Source: Myrica gale
Taxonomy: Eukaryota > Streptophyta > Magnoliopsida > Fagales > Myricaceae
Assembly (NCBI GenBank): GCA_963930655.1
Contig: OZ005609.1
Span: forward strand, 19,169,001 to 19,233,000
Reading direction: 5' to 3'
Length of the DNA stretch: 64,000 nt
Positions 24,205-36,200 of the stretch are shown here, piece after piece; the stretch's first letter is position 1, and the number at the start of each line of letters is the position of its first letter. The translations under genes were made by a program, and so were the position numbers. The notes beneath the pieces were generated by a model that saw nothing but the letters and a program-made list of their open reading frames with translations, ran no database searches and had not been told where the DNA came from.

Positions 24205-27200
24205 ATGAGCATGGAGATCGTGACGGATGCGGGGTCGTTCGAAGCCGAACTCTTGCAGCTCCCGGAGGTATCTCCTTCGGCTTTCAAATCGAACTCGGCT
24301 TTCGTTGAGAAGCTCTTCGAGCAATGGCTCGCGCTGACAGACTCTCATCGGCAGGTACGTGTGGGGAATGCTTCGGTAATTTGAATTTTCTGTTGCATTG
24401 GTTGCTCGAAATATTCTTTTGACTTAGACAGTTAGCTTGGCTGTGGTCATTTTTGAATTACGACCTTGAAATTTTGCTAATGATTGGTTTCCAAGTGCGG
24501 TCTTTGATATGTCGCGTATATTAAAAACCTAAACAAAAACAATCTGTACGAACATACTATGTGAAGGAATGCAGGAATTTGTTTGAGCACATGACTGTCT
24601 GTTTAACTTGTGGTATAAATTGGAAAGATGTGTAAAGGATATTCCTGGCTGGAAGTGTGGATTTTGTTGCTAGAAGTTTAACAGGGAAATGTGAATTTTA
24701 TCTAATAGGATGAATGATGGTTGGTTATATAACCATAGTTCAGATTTAGGTTCATAGTGAACTCAGTGGTTAGTATTGTGATATATAATTTTAACCAAAA
24801 GCCCTGGTTGGGAAAATGGTTCTTTTTAGCTCTTTAGTTTCCTGGATTCCTCCTGTTTTCGGGTCCTGGAACATAAATACATTGGTGTTTGAAATTGGAA
24901 AGTGGATCATGTTTGTTTTTTTATGTCTACCATGAAAGTTTGCACTAGAATGGAGACTCATTGATGTCGTAATTGTCTGTTTTAGAAGTCAACTTCGATG
25001 ACTTAGAGACTCATTGATTTCACATTTGGCTGTTTTAGGAGTCAACTTTCAACCTTGAAGTTATTGAAGATGGAGTCATTTTCTCATCCAATGAATTCGA
25101 TTTGGCTGTTCTTGCTTTGGGGATACCTCTTTTCCATTTTGCTGGGAAATTTTGGAACTGGAATTATGCACTAACAAAAATAATTATTAATGTAGAGACC
25201 TTGAAAGTATTGGAGACATTGTCATATATGTGCGTATGTGTGTATTTCTAGGGTTTGGTTGGGAAGTGGTGAATAACTCTAGTTCTGGTGATAGTAGTAG
25301 CTCGTTGTTTCTGCTCTCCTGATTAGCTAATATTAGATACCTCTCAAAGCTAATATAAAAGATGTATTCTAAACTCGGTGTTTCTCTTGCTTCAGGTAGC
25401 TTCATTGCTCAATGAAGCAAAGGCGGGTGGTCCCTTGAATGTTCCTGGAAACTCCTCTAGTCCACTTGCTTCCACGAGCCATTCTTTGCCTTCTATGTTT
25501 CCTGCAGGCAGTGCCCCTCCACTTTCACCGAGAAGTACATCTGGTTCCCCTCGGATAATGAAACAGAGGGCTGGTCCTTCTATCTTAGGTTCCCCCCTGA
25601 AAGTTGTTAGTGAGCCAATTAAAGAATTGATACCTCAGGTTCGACAAAACTTGATATTAGGATTCCCATCCTCTAGATAGCTGTTTCAGTTTGTGCTTTG
25701 CCTGCTAAATTGCTTTTCAGGGGGATATTGCTGATAATATCTAACATGGCTACATGCAATGATTGCAGTTTTACTTTCAAAATGGCCATCCAACTCCAAA
25801 TGAACTGAAACAGCAATGTTTAATTAGAACTAATCAGTTTTTCTATGGTCACTTGGATGGACTGCAGATGCATGGTGAGCTATAGTAAGCTATCAGCGTA
25901 AGTCATACTCCTAGAACTGATTTACTAATTATGTCTTTGCTATGTCAGAATTTAAATCTGTTACCAAGGAAGTCTGCAAGCTACCATCCTTCTTCGCCAC
26001 GTCTCTTTTTAGAAAGATAGACAATGATGGCACTGGTTTTGTGACAAGGTATGCAATTTCCTCTCGGAGAAAGCACTCTCAAGAGTGTAATCCACCTTTT
26101 GGGGGTGTTCGGCAGTAAAATTTTGGGGGTTGGAAATTTTGGGGTATTGGGGTTTGTAAAAAAGTAAAGATATTTTATGGGATTTGATGAAAAAGTGAAG
26201 AAAGAGAAGATTTAAATGAATATTATAATAATAAACAAAAATAATTTGATGAGGAGAGAATATTTTATAATTTTTTAATTTGTAGAAATTTTGAGGGGTG
26301 AAATTTTCCACTCCCGATCACCACCTTTCACCCAGTACTGTTGATTCTTTGATGTTTGCTTCCTGTTTCAAATCCAATAGACTAAAAACTCCTGTAAATT
26401 ATGATGAAACTGATATATCTAAAGGTTTTCTCTTTTTCTACTAGAAGGTTTTGTATGGTTTAAAGGAATTCTGCTTTATCCATTTGACAGAACAATGATT
26501 AAACTTCTCACCATTTTTTGAACGAATGTTGATGAGAATCTTTCCACTACAATGTTCCTGTTGGTAGGGCTGATCTTCAGTGAGTAACATTGGCAGTTTA
26601 TGGGACTCTGCTTCTAAAGAAGTTGAGGCATTTCGAGATCTTGTGATGATGGAATTGATGACTTTGCTTCCCTCCAACCAGATTTTTCTGCCCTCCTATA
26701 ACGTTTAGGAGTGAAAGGCCAGCAAAGATGTTAAAGAATATAACAGTTTCAAGTTTTGGGATAAGTGGTAGATTCGCATGGTATCAGAGTCATGGTCCTA
26801 AGTTAAAGACCTGACTCCGTACTTCACCTCATTTCAATTAAATATTACATGTGTTGAGTCTAACAATTAAGGGAGAGTTCAGTCTACAAGTGAGAGGGAG
26901 TGTTAAAGAATATAATTCAAATAATATAATTTATCTCTTCCTAACAGGTTAAGCTTATGGGATAAGTGGTAAATTAACAGATTGGATATAGACTCCCTTG
27001 CGACATAAGTTTTGCAGACCTAAGTTAATCTTACCACTTTCATTCATAAGAAGCGGACATTTTAGGGGTTCCTTGATTTCTTTCTCCCCTTTACTAAGTT
27101 TTAGGTTATGCTACATAGAGCAGCCTACAATTTAAGCAGAAACTTCTGTGGGCATGAACATTTGGACCAGGAGAAATGAAGAATAGTGTCACTCTCACAA

Positions 27201-30200
27201 AATTATAAGGGTAATGATGTACAATCTGGTTCCATGAATGTGGCATCAAATAGTCATACTTCAAGGTGTCTAACACGAAAACTGGAGCGGACCAGAGTGC
27301 TCCTTAAATTGAATGGAGTTCAAAACTCTAGTTAGAGAATTATTGTCAAACAAGTATTGCACCTAAGATTTTTTTTGATAAGTAAGATCAATTCATTAAG
27401 AAATAAAGAAAGGTGAAAACAGTACAAAGGCTGTACATAGTTCACTTAAAACATACATGCAAAAAAGCTAGTAAAATCCTGGAAATCTAAAAAAATGACC
27501 CCCAAACATGGCACTAATCCTCAAAAAGAGAGAATGCATAAAACACCTTGTAATTGCTCCAAAAACATAGCTAAATCCTCAAAACATCTACTATTACGCT
27601 CCGTCCAAAGACACCACCAAATGCAAGATGGAATCATCTTCCAAATTGTCTTAGTCAATGGATCCCCAAACTTTCTAACCCAACATAGCATTGCACCTAA
27701 GATCAATGGGCAATTCTTTTTGGTTGAAGGGAAAGGATTGACTGTTGTTGTGTAGCAAGTTACCATGGGAAATTGCTGCTCAAACTACGGCATTGTAGTA
27801 CTCTTCCACAAACATTTTTCAACATATTTTACAACAAGTTCTTTTGCAGCTTACTTAAATTTTTCAGGGGAGTATAGTAAGCGTTTCTTTGTAAATGCCA
27901 AAAGGTTACTAATGAAATGTTGTAATTTAAAGACATTACAATCTTTAGATAGGTCAAGAAGGTTTTAAGTAGAAATTTTTGACCAGAAGATGATCGTTTT
28001 TTAATAAGCAAGTTAAAGATTTAATAAAAGATGAAACAAACGAGAACGATGTCAATAGTACAAAAGACTATACTGAAAACACCTAACACAAACAAGCTAA
28101 AAAACTAAGAAAATCCATTTTTAGATTATCAAGATTTCCTTAGCTTCTTTGCTTGTATGTCTTAAGTGGTTATGGTACAACCTTTGTACTGTTCTCACAT
28201 TCTTCTAATAATATTTTCTTACTTATCAAAAAAAAAATTGGACCATTGACAACCTAAGGAGAAGAGGCATTTGCTTGGTTTAGTGGTGCTACTTGTGTAA
28301 GAGCGAAGGAGAATCGGTTGATCATATCCTTCTTCATTGCTCGGTAGCAAGAGGGTTGTTGGCGCATGTGCTTAGCATTCTTAACTTAGATTGGGTTATG
28401 CCTAGGAAGGTGGTTGATTTGTTGTATTGTTGGAGAAGTAAGATCGAGGGTCCAATCGCTTTGACTATATGGAAGATGATCCCTGCTTGTATTTAGTGTA
28501 GTGTGTGGAGGGAAAGGACTGGTAGATGTTTTGAGGACAGAGCTGTGTCTTTGGATAGTTTGAGGGGCTCTATCTTAAATTCTTTTTTCCTATGGGCTAA
28601 CTCGGCTTTGGGGTGTCCTTTTGTGGGTTTTCTGGATTTTTTGAATTTTTTAGCGTGTTTTTTTTTATTTCAAACCCATTTTTTAATTCAAACATGATTT
28701 TTTCACATTATAAACATTTTCAATCTTCAATAAGATTTTCTATCTAATCGTTGACTTCAATTTCTTTGAAAAACAGCACACAAAAACTACTTTTTCAAAA
28801 ATCCATAAAAACTTCTCTCAGAGAAATTTTCTTTACAAACATATTTTTTTACTCACGTTTTCCGAGATAATAAATTTTTAAAAAAATTCTCTTTCCAAAC
28901 ATCTTTTCTATGGGCACCACAGCTCTCACAAACACACAAAAAAAACATATCTTAAAGATATTTCTTAATCATTGCAAAAAAAATGTTTTCAAAGCACAAA
29001 CAAACATAGCCTTAGTATCTTGATGCCTGGCTCTACCATAGTCACGTAGCTTTTCTCATCTTAGGGAAGTGTTTGTATCTGTTTATTGCTTTACTGTTAT
29101 CACTTCAGGCACTGTTTGACTACAATTGGAAGTAGGTTATAAATACAAGTTATTGTTCATGTAACTGGAATGTGGTGCCCTTCACAGCTATTGAGCTGTG
29201 AGAATAAAGACTGACCTTTCTAGGGTTTCTTTTACTTGGGTCTCGATTGTTGATAATTTATGGGTAAGGATTGTTGTTGAGCTTTGATTTTCATTTTAAC
29301 TGTCTTAATATTGTACGTTCAACTCAAGACTCATTCTAGACTTTCAGACATTTTGTGTATTTGTCATTGTGGTTTTCCTTTTTTATGCCCCTAAATTTTG
29401 GTTATGTTGTCGTTGCTTGAACTAGTTCCTGTTTTGAGTGTTTTTGAATTCTACCTTTTATAGAGCATTGAATTCTACCTTATATAGTGCTCTTTTGCTT
29501 GTTCTTGAACGATATATTAGGAGCTCTCGAAAATGGAGGAGGTTTAGCTGATGATTTATTGAAGTATTTACTGCAAAAGCTGTCGAGTTGTGTGCTCGTT
29601 GCTAACTATTTTGTCTTTTAGATTTGCTTAGTTTTTCAGCTGACCTCTTTGTAGGGATGCATTTGTTGATTACTGGGTTAACGGCAACATGTTGACAATG
29701 GATATAGCAACCCAGATATACACGATTTTGAAGCAGCCAGATGTTAAATTTCTTACTCAGGTATTTTCTTTTGTTTTTGTATATCCATTTCTTGTCCTTC
29801 TTGTGTTCTAATTTAATGGGAGATACCTTTGCGGCCAAGCATCTCAAGAATTTTGTCTATGGTTATTTGCGGTATTACATTTGATAATGTCCTACTTGGC
29901 AACAGGATGACTTCAAACCAGTGCTTCGAGAACTCTTGGCAAGTCATCCAGGGTTGGAGTTCTTACAGAGCACCCCAGAATTTCAGGAGAGATATGGTTC
30001 GTTCTCAACCTGTTAGTCTCTTTACATGGTCTCTGATCGGATGTGGGTGTAGACATCTTTTATTTTCTTATTTTTTCCTAGAATGTTTCATCCTTCCTTT
30101 TGTAATGTCAACCTGTTAGTCTCTTTACATGGTCTCTGTTCTGATGTGGATGTAGTGATCTTTTTTTTCTTCTTTTTTTCCTAGAACGTTTCATCCTTCC

Positions 30201-33200
30201 TTTGTAATGTGTTGGCCATTGGGTCCAGATGTTTTGTTATTGGCTGATCTGATTGCTTCTAGTTTGATAGACTCCAAATTATTTGAGTTCTCAGAATGGA
30301 ATGTCTATATTAGTGCTTGTAGATGGTTTGTTCAGTGTCTTTCTGCTCCAACGGTGCATTTATTTTTGATAGTGTAAAATATAATCTTCCTACTGGGACT
30401 GTGTGACTTGGTTCAGAACTGTCCTTAGGTTTCAGTGAATAGTTTGGCAACACTCTATAAGGTGCCTGACTACTACTACTTGTGGACATAGAAGGAAGGC
30501 TGTCTGTTATGCTTGTGATTATTAGAAGCTGATGAAATGTTACTTACCAGGGGGCGGGGGGGCTAAGGTGTTATGTGATGAGCAGTATGTCTAAATATTC
30601 GATGTTGATGGGGGGCTTTCTTTGCCGGTATTGAAGTTGAAGGAGTTCCGTGGGCAAAGCAGATACTAGAATGATTTATGAATGTGAGGTCATATATAAG
30701 GAATAATTACCCCTCAAAGTGGTAATCCGATACGGTAACCATGCCTTTTTTTTAATGAAATCTAACCTCGGAATACTGATTTTGAGATCGGAAGTTAGGA
30801 ACTCATCTCAAATTTGGAACAGCTAGTAATACGATAAGGTGACCATGCATTTGTTTTTTTAATGAAATCTAAAACCATGTAGCTTTCTATGAAATCTAAG
30901 CTCAGAATACTGATTTGGTGCCTTTTGTACTTCTTTTTGCTTGCTATATGGTTGTGGTGTTGATTGATGACTTGTTTTTTAATTGATATGACCTAACAGT
31001 CAATTCCCTATGCATTGGTTCTCCTTATCCTGAATTCATTCAAGGTGTTGTTGCCTACTTATTCATTGGCTGTAATAGGTTTTAGGCAGTGTTATCAATG
31101 ACTCGATATCTTGTTGCTACTGAATGAAGTTCATCCTTCGCCCCTTTCCCTATAATAAAGTGCAGGCCCCCATAGATAGATGTCCCATATAGCCCCTCCT
31201 CATTGGGGTTGGGTCGAAAAAAGAATCGAATTGGGTTGAGAAAAGTTTATGAATCGAGTGAAAATGAAAAAGAAAAATTGTAAATAAAAATGGGCAAGTG
31301 TGCTTGCTTATTTTTATTATATTAGAATAAGAAAAATACCAAAAATATGAAGAACAAAGGCACTTGCTTTGGTGAGACCTTTCTCCGTCGTTACAGAGTT
31401 CTTCTGCTCTATTCTCCGAAATCGAAGATCGGCTGAGTTAGTATTGATTCATGCAAAGATGCTCCTCTGAAGCTGGAGTGAAAGATTGTCCACCTCACCT
31501 CCTCAAAGAGCAGTGGCTTTGTTGTTTTGCAAGCCTACAAAGAGAGACTCCAAAAGTACCGATGCTCAATCGAAAGAAAGAAACTATATGCTTAACTCAT
31601 GGCCTAGGAATCCCCTAGACACAGGCTACAAGAGAATCTTTTACTGGAGGGAAAGCTGGAGAAAAACATAGAGTGTGCGGGCTTAGCTCCCGCCCGTGAT
31701 GACCGATTGCTATCGTTTTCTTGAATTGTTATAGAACGTAGTTGGTAGAGTGAAGTGAGATGAAGTCTTAGTGGATATAGTAAGTGTGTCGGGGATGTGG
31801 CTCGAGCATAGTAGGTCTGGATGCCTAGAATGAAACAACCTTCTCTGGTAGCGACGCTATACCTTAGAATGTTGATGCCTATATTATTGTTTTGATGTCC
31901 AAGTTTGAGTTCTCTTGATTCTAATGCCATTAAAGATGCAACTTGTCAACTAAAACTGTCATTGCATTGGGACAGCTGAAACTGTAATATACAGAATATT
32001 TTACTACGTAAATAGATCTGGGAATGGTCATCTTAACCTCAAGGAGCTGAAACGTGGAAACTTAATTGATGTGATGCAACATGCTGATGAAGAAGAGGAC
32101 ATCAACAAAGTTCTGAGGTATGCCCAATGAAGGCGTGTTGTAGTTTGCCTTCGAGTTAACATACCTTGTGCTTGTAGCTCACGCTTTGATAGAGAATCAT
32201 TGTATACCACAGTCCACATGATCAGGAATACATTCTTGGAATATGCGTAGCACAATATTTGGTATCAGAATTGTAGTTGACTTACCTTTTTCTCTCTTAT
32301 TACAGGTACTTCTCTTATGAACATTTTTATGTTATATACTGCAAGTTTTGGGAGCTGGATACAGATCATGATTTTTTGATCGACAAAGAGAATCTTATCC
32401 GATATGGTAACCATGCGCTTACCTACCGGATTGTTGATAGAATATTTTCTCAGGTTTGTGTCAGTTAGGTGTTACTTTAGACCAGTTTACCTGCTGTTCA
32501 GAGGAAGACAAGTTTTCTTCTATTGAATGTTTCAATTACTCTCTCGCATGCTTAGGGAAAAACATTACTTGTTCTGTTTTTATATTGTGATATATACACA
32601 CAGAGGGGCGGCTCTATGTCAATTGAGGACTAAGGCTAGACTTTGGAATGATGCCTTTTTATTAGGTTGCAGAAAATCTTAAAAGTATTAGACATTTTTG
32701 AAATTGAAAAATGCTCACAACTGAATACCGATAAGTACAAACTTAAATATAAGTTTAGAATAATAGGACCTGTGGTATCAGTTGTAAGTGCTCAAAACTC
32801 AGAACAATGGGCTGAGAATAAGAGTTGACAAAAAATTAGAAAGAATGAATCTTTTTGGTAGAGGATGCTTAGTTTCTTTTTCTTTTTTGTTTCTAGGTTG
32901 ATAGGCAAAACAAATAGCTTAAGATGTTGAAGAACTTTTGAATATGAGTTTGGAAATCCTTTTTGCTATTTATGAAAGCTTATAGTCAGAAATTAATGTG
33001 TAGTTTATGGCACACAAATTACTTGAATAAAGGATATCTGATAGGTCTTAGGTGTTTGGGTAAAGAGTCAAACTAAAGCCTCTGCTTGAATCATAGGATT
33101 AGATAAAATTAAATCTTGTATTTTGCTTGATTAGAGCCTGCACATGAATCAAGGGATTGGATAGCTTTTTAATTAGAATTTGTCTTCAACATGATTTTAA

Positions 33201-36200
33201 TAAAGATTGAAGATTATGCTCTCTCCATAGAAAAAGTCGGGGCCTTGGCTGCCTATAGCATAAGCCACCCCCCTAGCCGTATGTATATTGATTAGATAAA
33301 TACTCACTTCTGCTTATTCTCTGGTACCTCTTCAGGTCGCAAGGAAGTTCACTAGTAAAGTTGAGGGAAAGATGGGTTATGAAGATTTTGTATACTTCAT
33401 ACTCTCAGAGGAGGATAAACCATCAGAACCGAGTCTTGAGTATTGGTATGTCTGCCCCACTTATTTATGTCATTTTTCACTTTGCTTGATCTCTATACCT
33501 CTTGTTTGTGTCATTTGTCACTTTGCTTGCTCTTAGTTGGTCAGTGCACAGTTTGAAATGTTATATTGATTTCCCAAGAGTTAATTTAAACTTTGGTGCA
33601 AATAGGTTGTAAAGGCTACCACAAAAGTTTATGCTAGCTGTTTGAAAATAAAGTTAAGAGTTTATATATTTCTTAGAGAAGGAAAATTGTTATGAAGTAA
33701 AAAAGTAGTTCGTTCTACCACTAAAAGATGTATTGCCTTTTGGGGAAGAGAGAGAGAGGGACGGTGGGGGAGGGAGAGAGAGTTAGATCGTTTGATTTCC
33801 TTTGAACCTGTCTCTAATTTGTATGCAAGACATGTTTCTGCCCTTGGTGACTTTATTCTGAGATCTTTCCATAGACATGTGGAGTTTGTTATGCTATCGG
33901 GTGTGCTCTAGTTATGACATCAGATTCTCACTGTCAGGTTCAAATGCATAGATCTGGATGGAAATGGGATTCTGACACGGAATGAATTGCAGTTCTTCTA
34001 TGAGGAGCAGTTGCACCGGATGGAATGCATGGCCCAAGAGCCTGTGCTTTTCGAGGATATATTATGCCAGATAATCGACATGATTGGATCTGAGGTTCAC
34101 CTTTTCCTCTTTGATGCTTTAGCTGATCCTTTTCATGTTTGTCTGATGTTAGAGTAGTTGAATACTAAGACTATAGAAGAAAAGAAAAAGATAGAAGAGG
34201 CTGTCGGAAAGAGAGAACCAAGAATTAGGATCCCTACTTCCCTCACAAGAAAATGCAATGGCATGAATACCCTTCTATCCAAAATAACAATAAATATTAC
34301 ATGTAACATATCAACAGGCCTTAAGATAGGGTCAATAAACCTGCACGGTATTTCTCTTTGGTAAGATGTCTGTCACTTTCAACATGTTTGGTTTACTGAT
34401 GTTGGATTGAATATTGAGCAATCTTAGTTCCTGCTTTACCCAATACAATCTCATGGAATCTCTAGAATTAGCTTCAAGTTCTAATAATTCATCTTCAACC
34501 ATACAAATTCACATATTCCATGTGCCAGAGCTCTAGATTCGGTTTCTGCCTTTAATCCTATAACCACTTACTAGTTGTTGCTATGCCAAGTGGTTGGATT
34601 ACCTCCTTCAAATGGGCAGTACCTTGAAGTAGACTGCTGATCCATAACAAGTCTTACACAATCTGCATCAATATGAGCTTTTAGTTTCAACGATTGTTTC
34701 AAGCAACAAGTGAACAAACCTTTAAAAGGGAAGAGTCTAGGTAATGAAGAATCCACTAGATTGCCTACGTATGTGTTTCACTCGGGGCAGAACTACATAA
34801 ATAGGCTCACTGCACATTGCATGGGCAACGTCTGGAATCTGGATGCATATGAAACAAGTAAATTAACCTCTACCAATTGTGTATCTTTGCCTTATACCTC
34901 TGAAAAGAATATACAACGTATGATCTTGCAACCTCCATGCCCAGAAAATGCTTCAAGCTGCCCAAGTCTTATCAAACTCTGGCACGATATTCCTACAAAC
35001 TTCATATTTCTTTATTGTCATTTCCCGTTAATACTATATCCTCTACATAAATGGTATGGAGGGAACCCAAACATCAGAATGGAGTATATTCTTATGATGC
35101 ACATAAGTCATAAGTTCGTTGGAATCAAGCCGTTGTTCACTTCGAGAGCAAACTCTTAACTCCCTCTTCAAGGCGCAAAGTAGTAAATTGCTTTAAGATG
35201 TAAAACAGCACTACGCAATACATCACCTCAGTATGATTTAGGAATATGCATGGAGGGTATTATGCTTAGGTTACTGCAACATCGTTCAGTATAGTTACTT
35301 GTACTGTCAACTTCTTCTTTAATAAAATTTTTAACTTATCAAAAAAAAAAACTTGCCTGTTATTATGCTCAGCAACCTTGTTCTATTGTGGGGTTTCAAC
35401 ACAAGTTCTCTGATGAATGATGTAATTTTGGCAAAAACATGATTATAGTTCATTTGAAAGCAACTTCCCCCCACTGTAAGATCCAACAATTTAGGGAGGT
35501 ATATAGAAGATGATCCCCTCATGTATTTGGTAGTGCTTGTGGAGGGAGAGAAATGGTAGATGCTTTGATGATGTGGCATTGTCGCTGGAGTGTTTGAAGG
35601 GCCAGTTGTTGCAAACTCTTTTTTTCTTGGTAAATCCAGTGTTGGTTTTCCCTTTTTGGACTATCCGGATTTTATTAGTTTCTTAGCTTGTATTGATTAG
35701 GTTTTCAGTATAGCCTTTTGTACTATACAAGCTAAGAAACTAAGAAAGTCTGGATAATCCAAAAAGGGAGAACCCAAGACCACATTTGCCCAAAAAAATA
35801 GAGACTGCAACAACTTGCCCCTCATACTCTCCAACGACAAGACCTCACCCTCAAAGCATCTACCATTTCTCTCCTTCCATAAACTCCACCATATACAAGA
35901 AGGGATCATCTTCCAAACTGCCAAAGCTAAAGGGTTATCAAACTTCCTCTTCCAGCACATCAAACACCCTCTTAGGCATGACCCAGTTATACTTTATGAA
36001 ATGAACCCAAATAGTTCAAGATCAATCATAAAAAAGTAACAACCCAGAAATCCAAACAAAAAAAGAATACTACGGAGAAGCCAAATAGTTGAATGGACAA
36101 TAGCAAATGTTTTGGTACCCTTGTCACAACTAAAAGGGATCAATACATGATATTATCTCAGAACTTCATGTGTCACATTGAAACTGAGAAACAGTACTTT

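Noticed and set aside
34158-35159. Long plus-strand frames in PP2A B'' intron 10 as possible extra exons
   Set aside because: The minus strand there reads as decayed copia RT/RNase H, which explains the sequence; the PP2A protein is complete without it.
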